The position numbers and the translations under genes are program-made. This document shows, piece after piece, positions 37,020 to 44,869 of a stretch of DNA of 64,000 nt. The notes below the pieces were generated by a model that saw only the letters and a list, made by a program, of their open reading frames with translations, did no database searches and was not told where the DNA came from. Numbering within the stretch: the stretch's first letter is position 1; each line of letters starts with the position of its first letter. The stretch is from Solirubrobacter deserti (GTDB lineage Bacteria > Actinomycetota > Thermoleophilia > Solirubrobacterales > Solirubrobacteraceae): contig NZ_JAPCID010000001.1 in assembly GCF_027587175.1 (NCBI RefSeq), positions 1-64,000 of the forward strand, in the 5' to 3' direction.

Positions 37020-37044
37020 CCGCCGCCCCACAAGGGGACGGCGG
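37020..37044. terminator. Terminator-like hairpin between convergent genes
   Basis: CCGCCGCCCC (37020-37029), loop ACAA, GGGG-A-CGGCGG (37034-37044), with one bulged A. On the minus strand it is followed by TGGTGTTT, closest to a T tract; on the plus strand it follows the SigG-like stop by 6 nt. Confidence 0.6.
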
Positions 37045-37052
37045 CTGAGGGA

Positions 37053-37144
37053 GGAGAGGGTGCTACCACCCACTGGTGGACCCAGTGAGTCCCGCCGACG
37101 GAATATGAGGTCGGCAGGCTTACCCGCGGATCGCGACCCTCTCC
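37053..37144. ncRNA. Candidate structured RNA element (multi-stem junction)
   Basis: A 9-bp outer stem, GGAGAGGGT (37053-37061) with ACCCTCTCC (37136-37144), encloses three stems: CACTGG/CCAGTG (37071-37076 with 37082-37087), GCCGAC/GTCGGC (37094-37099 with 37110-37115) and CGCG/CGCG (37125-37128 with 37132-37135). The last stem abuts the outer stem. The element fills the 155-nt space between the ends of two convergent genes. On the minus strand it would be followed within 8 nt by the hairpin at 37020-37044. I recognise no known RNA family, and the strand is undecided. Confidence 0.4.
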
Positions 37145-37168
37145 GGAGCGCGAGGCGGGGGAAGTTCG

Positions 37169-37807
37169 TTACACCAGCGCGGTGACGCGCTCCTTGGCGA
37201 TCGTGCCGACGCGCGACACGGTGGAGATGCCGAGCTGGGCGACGCCCTCGACGCGCGAGGAGACGCCGGCGATCTGCTCCGTCACGACGTTGCCGCGACG
37301 GTCGGCGTCGCGCTCGACCGCGTTGCGGTTGCGGCGGACGGTGCGCTCGAGGCGGGTGCGCGCCTTCTTGACGTCGCGCTCGAGGTTGTTGCGGGCCTTG
37401 AGGCCGCGGCGCTCGTAGCGGCCCTGCAGCTTGTTGAGCTCGCGCTCGGTCTTCTTGCGGGTGCCGAGCGTGTCGACGACCGTGCCGGCGGCGCCGACGA
37501 TGCGGTCGCGCGCCTCGAGCGTGGCGCCGACGTACGTGAGCGCAGCGCGCTCGGCGAGCGACTTGCCCTGCTCGGCCGTGACGCGAGCGGCGCGCGCCTG
37601 GGCCGAAGCGGCCTCGCGCGTCTCGTTGGCGGCCTGCGTGCGGACGCGACGACCGGTGGTGCGCGACGGCGTGGTGGCCGTGGTGCGGCGCGCCGCGGGC
37701 TTGCGCTTCGCGGCGGCCTTGCGCTTCGCGGCGGCCTTGCGCTTGGCAGCAGCCGGCTTCTTCGCGGAAGTCGTCGAGTTGGAAGTGGTGTTGGTGTTCT
37801 CGGCCAT
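37169..37807 (-). CDS. Histone H1-like basic nucleoid protein
   Basis: 212 residues. Residues about 14-50 are Lys/Ala/Arg repeats (KKPAAAKRKAAAKRKAAAKR, then KPAARRTT), like the tails of eukaryotic histone H1 and of actinobacterial HupB/Lsr2-like proteins. The rest is a long amphipathic, highly charged alpha-helix (NKLQGRYERRGLKARNNLER, VKKARTRLERTVRRNRNAVE) resembling phasin or apolipoprotein-like helices, suited for coating DNA or a polymer. There is no HU core. The minus-strand leader carries repeated GAACC motifs (37832-37857). Convergent with the SigG-like gene. Confidence 0.72.
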   Translation of the reverse strand: MAENTNTTSNSTTSAKKPAAAKRKAAAKRKAAAKRKPAARRTTATTPSRTTGRRVRTQAANETREAASAQARAARVTAEQGKSLAERAALTYVGATLEARDRIVGAAGTVVDTLGTRKKTERELNKLQGRYERRGLKARNNLERDVKKARTRLERTVRRNRNAVERDADRRGNVVTEQIAGVSSRVEGVAQLGISTVSRVGTIAKERVTALV

Positions 37808-37831
37808 GTGGCTCGTTCCCCCTGCCCTACA

Positions 37832-37857
37832 GGTTCAGGTTCTGGTTCTTTAGGTTC
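37832..37857 (-). repeat. Four GGTTC/GAACC units in the leader of the histone-like gene
   Basis: GGTTC occurs on the plus strand at 37832, 37838, 37844 and 37853 (spacing 6, 6 and 9 nt), so the transcript leader would read GAACC four times about 25-50 nt before the start codon. They could be a binding site of a regulator or a simple slippage repeat. Confidence 0.5.
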
Positions 37858-37941
37858 TGTTCGCCTCGGTCGCTCCCGGCGAACATATGTACGTAAACCC
37901 GAGACCCCTGTCGGTTACAGCGGTAGGAGTGTTTGTAGCAG

Positions 37942-37959
37942 CAGCTGGGATCCCAGCTG
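37942..37959. repeat. Perfect 18-bp palindrome
   Basis: CAGCTGGGATCCCAGCTG. It lies between the start side of the histone-like gene and the stop of the zinc protease gene (37983). As RNA it makes a 7-bp stem with a GATC loop; as DNA it is a typical dimer-binding site. Confidence 0.6.
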
Positions 37960-37982
37960 TAAACGTCCCGTAAAAGCGGAGT

Positions 37983-39008
37983 TCAGAACGCAGGTTCGAC
38001 GCGCTCGGTGCGGGCCAGCCAGCCCACTGCGTCGTCGAGCTCGGCCACGCTGGGCATGGCCTCCGGCGCGCTCCAAACCCGGTTCAGGCCGTCGATTCCG
38101 GCCCGCGCGACCACCGCGTCGCAGAACGCCTTGCCCTGCTCGTACTGGCGCAGCTTGAGATCCATGCCGATCAGCCGCTCGAGGATCTTCAGCAGCCCGG
38201 AGCGATCCCGGCGGCGGCGCTGCAGTGCGGAGCGCAAGGCGGGCAGATCGTCGAGGACGTCCGCGCCGACGGCGTCCATCACGTGCTCGGCGTAGCCCTC
38301 CAGCACGGCCATGAACGCCTGCACGCGGTCCAACGTCTCGCGCTTGTCCGCGCCGACCATGACGGTCGCGAGCCCGTCCTCGCGCACACGCTCGAACGCG
38401 GCGCGCAGATCTGTGAGGTCGGGCACACGCAGCAGCGAGCGCGGGTCCATCTCCAACGCACCGAGCAGTTCGCGCAGCATCGACGCCAGGTGCTCGCGCA
38501 GCCACGGGACGCCGCCGAACTGCAGCGCGTGCGTCATCTCGTGCAGCGCGACCCAGCGCAACAGCTGGTCGGCCGGCGCGTCCAGCGAGGTCGCGGCCTG
38601 CGCGAGGTTCGGTGCGACGAACAGCAGCCGCGCGGGCTTGTCCGGCTCCAGCACCGGGAACTCGTACTGCCCGAGCACGCGTCCGGCCAAGAAGCCGCTG
38701 ATCGCGCCCGCCTCGACCGCCATCACGCTCCCCGCGATCACGCCCAGCGGCCCGAGCTTGCCGCCGATCCGCCCGACGGCCGGCTCCATCACGATCTGCA
38801 GCGAGGCGAGGTTCGCGTCGATCCAGGCCGGCCGCTCGACCGCCTCGGCCGGCGGCGTGGCAGGCGCGACGAGGCCGGTGTAGGCGGAGACGAGGCGCTC
38901 CGCCTCGGCGGCGGGCTCGGCCAGTTGCTCGAACGGCTCCGGGTTGCCGGCGGGCTGCATGTTGGCGACGCCGCGGGCCACGGTCCCGGCGAGCTTCCAG
39001 TCGATCAC
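37983..39008 (-). CDS. Zinc-dependent metalloprotease-like protein (DUF2342/F420-associated family)
   Basis: 341 residues. The zincin motif reads VALHEMTHALQF (HExxH variant HEMTH) near residue 155, and the protein as a whole (VMEPAVGRIGGKLG, SGFLAGRVLGQYE, LLFVAPNLAQAATSL) fits the actinobacterial zinc-dependent metalloprotease family found near coenzyme F420 genes. No signal peptide. The physiological substrate is not established. GTG start at 39006-39008. It follows the inositol-phosphatase-like gene on the same strand, after a 90-nt gap holding a hairpin. Confidence 0.88.
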   Translation of the reverse strand: MIDWKLAGTVARGVANMQPAGNPEPFEQLAEPAAEAERLVSAYTGLVAPATPPAEAVERPAWIDANLASLQIVMEPAVGRIGGKLGPLGVIAGSVMAVEAGAISGFLAGRVLGQYEFPVLEPDKPARLLFVAPNLAQAATSLDAPADQLLRWVALHEMTHALQFGGVPWLREHLASMLRELLGALEMDPRSLLRVPDLTDLRAAFERVREDGLATVMVGADKRETLDRVQAFMAVLEGYAEHVMDAVGADVLDDLPALRSALQRRRRDRSGLLKILERLIGMDLKLRQYEQGKAFCDAVVARAGIDGLNRVWSAPEAMPSVAELDDAVGWLARTERVEPAF

Positions 39009-39060
39009 CCAGTCCAGGATGCCACGCCCCAGGAGCCGCCCGGCCGAGACGGGCGCGGCG

Positions 39061-39083
39061 GCCGCCCGCCGCGTGCGGGCGGC
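39061..39083 (-). terminator. Hairpin between the phosphatase and protease genes
   Basis: GCCGCCCGC (39061-39069), loop CGCGT, GCGGGCGGC (39075-39083): a perfect 9-bp stem, 17 nt downstream (minus strand) of the phosphatase stop. No T tract follows. Confidence 0.5.
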
Positions 39084-39099
39084 GACAAGTGCGGCCGGG

Positions 39100-39942
39100 C
39101 TAGGGCCAGGCGGGAACCCGCCGCACGCCGGCGAGGCCCTCGTCCGTGCGCGCCGCGATCACGGGCGAGCGCGGCTCGAGGTCCAGCGGCGCGGCCAGCG
39201 GGTCGTCGAACGCGATGAACTCGACGCGGCCGCCCGCCTCGCGCACGATCAGCTGCGCCGCGGCGGCGTCCACGGCGCGACAGCGCTTGAGCGACGCCAT
39301 CGCGTCGAAGCGCCCCGCCGCGACCTGGCACAGGGACACCGCGATCGCGCCGATCGCGCGCAGCCGGTGCGCGGTCTCGGCCAGCGCGTCGGCGGACTGG
39401 ACGACCCAGCGCGGGTCCGCGGACTCGATGCCGAGCACCTCGAGCTTGCCCTCGCTCGTGCGCCGCTCGCCGAGCGAGCAGTCCAGCTCCACACCGTCCA
39501 GCCGGGCGCCGCCGCCGCGCGTGGCGACCCATTCCTCGTCGGGCCCGAAGTCCTGTACGAACCCGAACACGACGTCAGCCATCGTGGACCCTTCGCTGAC
39601 CGCGACCGACAGCGCGAAGTGCGGCAGGCCGCGCTTGGCGTTGACCGAGCCGTCGATCGGGTCGATGACCACGAGCCGGTCCGGGTCGCCGAAGTCGACG
39701 ATGCCGGCTTCCTCGCTGACGGCCGTGAAGCGCGCACCCGCGTCGTGCAGCTTCTGCAGCTCGGCGAACACGACGTCCTCGGCGATCTGGTCGATCTCCA
39801 GGGTCTTGTCACCGCCCTCGCCGCGCGTACCCGTCTCGATCACGCGTTCGGCGATCGTCGGCTTGTCGGCGAGCATTGCCCGGATCGCGTCGGCGGATCG
39901 CCGACACGCTCCAAGCCAGTCAGGGGCAGAGTCGGCGGCCAT
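39100..39942 (-). CDS. Inositol monophosphatase-family protein
   Basis: 280 residues. Lithium-sensitive phosphatase fold that removes phosphate from inositol, fructose-bisphosphate or related sugars. Metal-site motif 1: AVSEEAG (Glu); motif 2: VVIDPIDGSVNAKRGLPHFA, the family WxxDPxDG-like sequence; motif 3: the third metal Asp in LKRCRAVDAAAAQLIVREAG. A TAGGAT -10-like element stands 8 nt upstream of the ATG. In actinobacteria such proteins include fructose-1,6-bisphosphatase II-like and IMPase enzymes; which applies is not decided. Confidence 0.88.
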   Translation of the reverse strand: MAADSAPDWLGACRRSADAIRAMLADKPTIAERVIETGTRGEGGDKTLEIDQIAEDVVFAELQKLHDAGARFTAVSEEAGIVDFGDPDRLVVIDPIDGSVNAKRGLPHFALSVAVSEGSTMADVVFGFVQDFGPDEEWVATRGGGARLDGVELDCSLGERRTSEGKLEVLGIESADPRWVVQSADALAETAHRLRAIGAIAVSLCQVAAGRFDAMASLKRCRAVDAAAAQLIVREAGGRVEFIAFDDPLAAPLDLEPRSPVIAARTDEGLAGVRRVPAWP

Positions 39943-39949
39943 GCGCGCC

Positions 39950-39956
39950 TATCCTA
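39950..39956. promoter_or_regulatory. Bidirectional -10-like TATCCTA
   Basis: Plus strand: TATCCT (39950-39955) ends 6 nt before the GTG at 39962. Minus strand: TAGGAT (39956-39951) ends 8 nt before the phosphatase ATG at 39942. This supports GTG 39962 instead of the ATG at 39941 as the helicase start. Confidence 0.5.
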
Positions 39957-39961
39957 CGGCG

Positions 39962-42900
39962 GTGCCCACGCTGCTCGTGCCGACCTCCGCCCAGCGCGAG
40001 GCCGTCGAGCACTCCGGCGGCCCGCTGCTCGTGCTCGGCGGCGCGGGGACGGGCAAGACGACCACGCTCGTCGAGCGCTTCGACCACCTGGCGCAGGACG
40101 TTCCGCCTGAGACGCTGCTCGCGCTGACGCTGCACCCCGACCCGCTGCGCGAGCGTCTCGAGGAGCGCCTGACGGTCCCGTACGAGGAGCTCACGGTCAC
40201 CACGTTCGGCGGCCTGTGCGCGCGGCTGCTGCGCGACGAGGCGCTGGAGGCGGGCATCGACCCGTTCGCGACGCCCGTCAGCGCCGCCGACCGGCTCGCG
40301 ATGCTGCTCGAGCACATCGACCGCCTCCCGCTGCGCCACCACGACCTGCGCGGCAACCCGAGCGCGACGCTCGGCGAGATCGTCCGCCGCATCGACCACC
40401 TCAAGGAGGAGCTGGTCTCCGGCGCGGACTACGCGGCCTGGGCCGCCCGCCTGCCCGAGGACCCGCACGGCGCGCGCGAGCGCGAGTTCGCCGCGCTCTA
40501 CGCCGCCCACGACGGCCTGCTGCAGGACGCCGGCGCGCTGGACGCCGGCGACCTCGTCCTGATCGCCTTCCGCGTCCTGCGCGAGAAGCCGCACGTGCGC
40601 GCCCGGATGGCCAGCCGCTACCGCCACGTGCTGGTGGACGAGCTGCAGGACGCGAGCTTCGCCCAGGGCCTGCTCCTGCGCCTGCTCGTCGCCGAGCACG
40701 GCGGGATCAGCGCGTTCGCCGACGACGACCAGGCCATCCACCGGTATCGCGGCGCCGCCACCAAGAACATCCGCGACTTCCGGGCCGAGTGGCCGCATGC
40801 GACGCTCGTCCGGCTGGACACGTCCCAGCGCTCCGCCCAGCGGATCGTCACCGCCGCCGAGGCCGTGGTCGCGCCGATCGAGGACCGCCTGGCCAAGCAG
40901 ACGACCGCGCGCGCCGAAGGCGGGGAGGTCGCGTTCTGGAGCTGCGCTTCCGAGCGAGCGCAGGCCCAGGCGGTCGCGGCGGACGTCGAGCGCCTGATCG
41001 CCCGCGGCGCGGCCGCGCCGGAGGACATCTGCGTGCTCGTGCGCTCCGTGCGCGCGGAGGGGCAGGCGGTCGCCGTCGCGTTCGAGGAGCGGGCCGTCCC
41101 GTACCACCTGAGCGGCGCGGCGGCGTTCTTCCAGCGCGCCGAGATCCGCGACCTGCTCGCCTGGCTCCGCCTGCTCGTGGACCCGGGCGACGCCGGCGCC
41201 GTCGTGCGCGCACTCGCCCGCCCGCCGGTGGAGCTGCGCGCGGTCGACCTCGCCCGCGTCACCCAGATCGCGCGCCGCCGCAAGCTGGACATGGTGGCCG
41301 CGCTGAGCGCCGCGCTCGAGTCCCCGCAGATCCCGCCCGAGGCGCGCGACCGCATCCAGGTCTTCCTCAAGCTCTACCGCTCGGCCGCCGGCGCGATCGA
41401 CACCACCCGCCCGGACCTCTACGTGCACCGGCTGGTGGAGCGCCTCGGGCTCCGCCGCCAGCTGCTGTTCGCGGCCACCACCGAGGTCGTCGAGCGCCTG
41501 CGCAACCTCGCGCGCTTCGCCGAGATCGCGGCGCAGTACGTGCGTCGCGCGCCGCAGGCCACGGCGCGGGAGTTCGCGCGCTCGATCGCCGCCGTCGCCG
41601 ACGCCGGCCTGCGCGAGGAGGAGGCCGCGGGCGCCGAGTCCGCGCGCGGCGTGCGCGTGATGACGATGCACGACGCCAAGGGCCACGAGTTCGAGCACGT
41701 CTACGTTCTCGGCCTGATGAGCGCGCGCATGCCCGGCCCGCGCCGCCAGACGCTGGAGCCGATCCCCGACGCGCTGCTCAAGGAGGCCGTGCCGAAGGCC
41801 TCGCGGGAGGCGCACGCCGCGGGCATGCGGCGGCTGCTGCACGTCGCGATGACCCGCGCGCGCACTCGCCTCGTCCTCGCCTACCCCGAGAAGACCGACC
41901 GCGGCGCCGCGCAGCAGCCGTCCCCGTACGCCGAGGAAGCGCGTGCCGCAGTGCAAGGCGAGTGGGAGCCGCGCGAGGAGGAGCTGTTCGGGCCCGCCGA
42001 GACGCTGCAGTCGACGTTCCGGCTGCTGCGCGACGAGCTGCTGACGACCGTCGCCCAGGTCGGCGGCCGGCTCGGCGAGCTGCGCTTCGACACCGACCTC
42101 GACGTCTCCCACGCCGTCGTCCGCTACCTCGAGCTGCTCAAGCTCTCCGCTCTGCTCGAACGCACGCGCTCGGGCGAGCTGTCGGTCGAGGAGGCGCTGC
42201 CGGACATCAACGCCCGCCTGCTGCAGGCCTCCACGTCCGAGCAGCGCGAGATCTTCGAGACCAGCGCGCTGGACGAGTACCTGCTGGACGCCGAGCGCGA
42301 CGAGCGGGCTCGCGCGCGGGCGGTCGCGGCCCGCAACGAGCCGTCGCTGGAGACCTTCCTCCCCCGGCGCGGCGACGGCCTGCTGCTGTCGGCCACGGAC
42401 ATCGAGACCTATCGAACGTGCCCGCTCAAGTACAAGTTCGCGCGCGTGTTCCGGATTCCGAGCGAGCCGACGATGAATCAGCGCTTCGGCATCCTCGTCC
42501 ACCAGGTGCTCGAGCGCTACCACGGCGCCACCAACGCCGGGCTGCCGGAGATGCTCGGCCTGCTGGAGGCGGGGTGGCGCCGCGGCGGCTTCGGCGACTC
42601 CGAGGAGGAGCGCCAGTTCCGCGCCAAGGCGACGTCCGCGCTCGTGCGCTACCACGACCGCTTCAAGGAGGAGGACGGCCAGCCGGTCTGGTTCGAGCGC
42701 TCCTTCCAGTTCCGCATGGGCAAGCACCTGCTGCGCGGGCGCGTGGACCGCGTGGACCGGCTGCCGGACGGCGGCTACGAGCTGATCGACTACAAGACCG
42801 GCCGCCCGAAGACGCCCGCCCAGCTGCGCGAGGACGTCCAGCTCTCGCTCTACGCCGTCGGCGCGCGGGAGTCGTGGGAGCTCGAGGCCGCCTCGCAGAC

Positions 42901-43087
42901 CTACTACTACGTGCTCGACGACGAGAAGGTCGCCGTCGAACGTGACGAGGAGGACCGCGACTGGATCACCGAGACGGTGATGACGGTCGCCGACGGGATC
43001 GAGTCACAGGGCTTCGAGCCGACGCCCTCGTGGAGCGCCTGCTCGATGTGCGACTACCGGATCGCCTGCCCCGCTGCGGAGCGCTAA
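39962..43087 (+). CDS. UvrD-family helicase fused to a Fe-S PD-(D/E)XK nuclease (AdnB/AddB-like)
   Basis: 1041 residues. Helicase: LVPTSAQREAVEHSGG (Q motif), Walker A GGAGTGKTTT, VLVDELQDASFAQG and IHRYRGA (motifs II-III), and late motifs TMHDAKGHEFEHVYV and HVAMTRARTRLVL. The C-terminal 270 residues are a RecB-type nuclease: RGRVDRVDR and YELIDYKTGRPK with the catalytic Asp and Lys, and four cysteines (TYRTCPLKYKF; then CSMCDYRIAC) that match the iron-sulfur clamp of AddB/AdnB nucleases. A role in end resection is likely. No second subunit (AdnA) is adjacent. Start chosen from the -10-like TATCCT 6 nt upstream. Confidence 0.88.
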   Translation: MPTLLVPTSAQREAVEHSGGPLLVLGGAGTGKTTTLVERFDHLAQDVPPETLLALTLHPDPLRERLEERLTVPYEELTVTTFGGLCARLLRDEALEAGIDPFATPVSAADRLAMLLEHIDRLPLRHHDLRGNPSATLGEIVRRIDHLKEELVSGADYAAWAARLPEDPHGAREREFAALYAAHDGLLQDAGALDAGDLVLIAFRVLREKPHVRARMASRYRHVLVDELQDASFAQGLLLRLLVAEHGGISAFADDDQAIHRYRGAATKNIRDFRAEWPHATLVRLDTSQRSAQRIVTAAEAVVAPIEDRLAKQTTARAEGGEVAFWSCASERAQAQAVAADVERLIARGAAAPEDICVLVRSVRAEGQAVAVAFEERAVPYHLSGAAAFFQRAEIRDLLAWLRLLVDPGDAGAVVRALARPPVELRAVDLARVTQIARRRKLDMVAALSAALESPQIPPEARDRIQVFLKLYRSAAGAIDTTRPDLYVHRLVERLGLRRQLLFAATTEVVERLRNLARFAEIAAQYVRRAPQATAREFARSIAAVADAGLREEEAAGAESARGVRVMTMHDAKGHEFEHVYVLGLMSARMPGPRRQTLEPIPDALLKEAVPKASREAHAAGMRRLLHVAMTRARTRLVLAYPEKTDRGAAQQPSPYAEEARAAVQGEWEPREEELFGPAETLQSTFRLLRDELLTTVAQVGGRLGELRFDTDLDVSHAVVRYLELLKLSALLERTRSGELSVEEALPDINARLLQASTSEQREIFETSALDEYLLDAERDERARARAVAARNEPSLETFLPRRGDGLLLSATDIETYRTCPLKYKFARVFRIPSEPTMNQRFGILVHQVLERYHGATNAGLPEMLGLLEAGWRRGGFGDSEEERQFRAKATSALVRYHDRFKEEDGQPVWFERSFQFRMGKHLLRGRVDRVDRLPDGGYELIDYKTGRPKTPAQLREDVQLSLYAVGARESWELEAASQTYYYVLDDEKVAVERDEEDRDWITETVMTVADGIESQGFEPTPSWSACSMCDYRIACPAAER

Positions 43088-43968
43088 CCGGGCTGGTCGC
43101 CGCGCTGGCGCAGGAAGCGCTGGAACTCGCGCGCGATCACGTCGCCCGACGGCAGTGAGCCGGGATCGGGGCGGCCGGACTCCTCGTCCGCGGCCCGCTC
43201 CAGCCGCTCCACGAACGCCTGCACGTCCGGGTCCAGCTCGACGGCGCGGGAGACCTGCTGCTCGTACTCACCAGCCGCGTCCTCGAGGTCGGTCGCGTCC
43301 ACCGTCACGCCCACCAGGGACTCGAGCCGGCGCAGCAGCGCCAGCGCGCCCTTCGGGTTCGGCGCGACCGCCACGTAGTGCGGCACGGCCGCCCACAGCG
43401 AGGCGGCGGGCAGGCCGGCTTCCGTGAACGCCTGGTGCAGCACGCCGACGATGCCCGTCGGCCCCTCGTAGGTGGGCGGCGTCAGCGCAAGCCGCTCCAC
43501 CAGGCCGGGGTCGGACGCGTGCGCGGTGACCGAGACGGGGCGCGAGTGCGGCACGTCGGCCAGCAGCGCGCCGAGCATCACGGCCATCTGCACGCCGAGC
43601 GCCTCGGCCAGATCGACGACGGTGCGGCTGAAGGTGCGCCACCGGAACGCGGGCTCGGGGCCGGACAGCAGGATCAGGTCACGCGGCGCCCGCGGGATGC
43701 GGACGGCGTGGATCTCGAACTCCGGCCAGTCGATCGTCCGCGTGACGCCGTCGACCAGGCGCACCGTCGGGCGGGTGGTCTGAAAGTCGACGAACTCCTC
43801 GGGATCGATCGACGCGAAGGACTCGGCGCCCAGGCTGCTCGCCACGAAGGTGAGCGCGGACGTCGCGGACTCGCCCGCGTCGTTCCAGCCTTTGAAGGCG
43901 CACACGAGGGCCGGGGCCCGAAGGCCATCAGGACGGGACTCCCAGCGCAGCGGCTGCATGAGACTCAC
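43084..43968 (-). CDS. PAC2-family protein (proteasome assembly chaperone-like)
   Basis: 294 residues. Actinobacterial PAC2 fold: ALVCAFKGWNDAGESATSAL at the N-terminus, RDLILLSGPEPAFRWRTF, and YEGPTGIVGVLHQAFTEAGL with SLWAAVPHYVAVAPNPKGA. These are related to the eukaryotic proteasome assembly chaperone PAC2, but whether they act on the 20S proteasome in bacteria is not shown; proteasome genes are not in the window. Its stop overlaps the helicase stop by 4 nt (convergent). GTG start at 43966-43968. Confidence 0.88.
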   Translation of the reverse strand: MSLMQPLRWESRPDGLRAPALVCAFKGWNDAGESATSALTFVASSLGAESFASIDPEEFVDFQTTRPTVRLVDGVTRTIDWPEFEIHAVRIPRAPRDLILLSGPEPAFRWRTFSRTVVDLAEALGVQMAVMLGALLADVPHSRPVSVTAHASDPGLVERLALTPPTYEGPTGIVGVLHQAFTEAGLPAASLWAAVPHYVAVAPNPKGALALLRRLESLVGVTVDATDLEDAAGEYEQQVSRAVELDPDVQAFVERLERAADEESGRPDPGSLPSGDVIAREFQRFLRQRGDQPG

Positions 43969-43983
43969 GGTACCGCGTCAGTA

Positions 43984-44844
43984 TTGGCTGCCATCACGAC
44001 GACCATCGCGACACTGAGGGCGGGAGATCCCGTCGACGCCATCTTTGCGTGCTCTCGCAAGGATCGGCTGACCGCGCGTTCCGGTTCGCCGTACCTGGCG
44101 CTCGAGTTCCGCGACAAGACGGGCACGATCCCGGGCCGCGCGTTCCGCGACGCCGACGTGCTCTCCGGCCGCTTCGAGAAGGGCGATCTCGTCCGCGTCG
44201 AGGGCCGCGTCGAACGCTTCCGCGACGAGCTTCAGCTCGAGGTGCGGCAGATCACGCGCGCCGACGCGTCCGACCCCGCCGCGTTCCTGCCCGTCGCCTA
44301 CCGCAACCTGGACGAGCTCGACGGCTTTCTCGAGCACCTCGCCCGCGAGGTCCACGACCCCGCGTACAGCGCGCTGTTGCAGCGCATGCTCGACGACGCC
44401 GCCCTGCGCGCCGAGTGGCGCCGGGCGCCGTGCACCCGCGGCGGCCACCACGCCTACCTCGGAGGGCTGCTCGAGCACACCGTCGCGGTCGCGACGCTCG
44501 CGCAGGAGGCCTGCACGCTGCACCCGCGCCTGAACTCGGACCTCCTGATCACGGCCGCGCTCGTGCACGACATCGGCAAGACGCGCGAGTTCACCTACGG
44601 CGCGGAGATCGGCCTCTCCGACGAGGGACGGCTGCTCGGCCACATCGTCCTCGCGCAACAGCTCCTCGACCGCTACGAGCTGCCCGACGACCGCCGGCTC
44701 GCGCTCATGCACTGCGTGCTGACCCACCACGGCGCGGACACCGCGCCCGGGCGCCGCTTCGGCTCGGCCGAGGCGCTCGCCCTGTACCGGCTGAACGCGC
44801 TCGACGCCTCCGTGAAGGGCGCGCTGGAGCACGGACTCCCGTAA
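43984..44844 (+). CDS. YhaM-like 3'-5' exoribonuclease (OB fold plus HD domain)
   Basis: 286 residues. The N-terminal OB-fold part (PYLALEFRDKTGTIPGRAFR, KGDLVRVEGRVERFRDELQL) is as in YhaM of Firmicutes; the HD domain has HHAYLGGLLEHTVAVATLA and ALVHDIGKTREFTY, the His-Asp metal site. YhaM degrades RNA 3' to 5' and can act on DNA. The start is a TTG at 43984 (MAAITTTIATLRAGD), 15 nt from the divergent PAC2 start, because no ATG/GTG stands in frame there. Confidence 0.82.
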   Translation: MAAITTTIATLRAGDPVDAIFACSRKDRLTARSGSPYLALEFRDKTGTIPGRAFRDADVLSGRFEKGDLVRVEGRVERFRDELQLEVRQITRADASDPAAFLPVAYRNLDELDGFLEHLAREVHDPAYSALLQRMLDDAALRAEWRRAPCTRGGHHAYLGGLLEHTVAVATLAQEACTLHPRLNSDLLITAALVHDIGKTREFTYGAEIGLSDEGRLLGHIVLAQQLLDRYELPDDRRLALMHCVLTHHGADTAPGRRFGSAEALALYRLNALDASVKGALEHGLP

Positions 44845-44847
44845 GAC

Positions 44848-44867
44848 GCGCAACTGCTAGGTTGCGC
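44848..44867. promoter_or_regulatory. 7-bp inverted repeat around the -10-like element of the epimerase-like gene
   Basis: GCGCAAC (44848-44854), TGCTAG, GTTGCGC (44861-44867). It surrounds and overlaps TAGGTT (44858-44863), which ends 6 nt before the ATG at 44870. A dimeric repressor bound here would block the promoter. Confidence 0.45.
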
Positions 44868-44869
44868 AT

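Noticed and set aside
37053-37144. T-box-like sequence (minus strand GGGTGGTAGCACC)
   Set aside because: It only partly resembles the T-box UGGNACCGCG motif, lacks a specifier stem, and no aminoacyl-tRNA synthetase or amino-acid gene lies downstream.
39146-39940. Upstream extension of the helicase frame (265 codons)
   Set aside because: It runs antisense through the inositol-phosphatase-like gene and has no helicase motifs; the -10-like TATCCT and the first helicase motif support a start at 39962.
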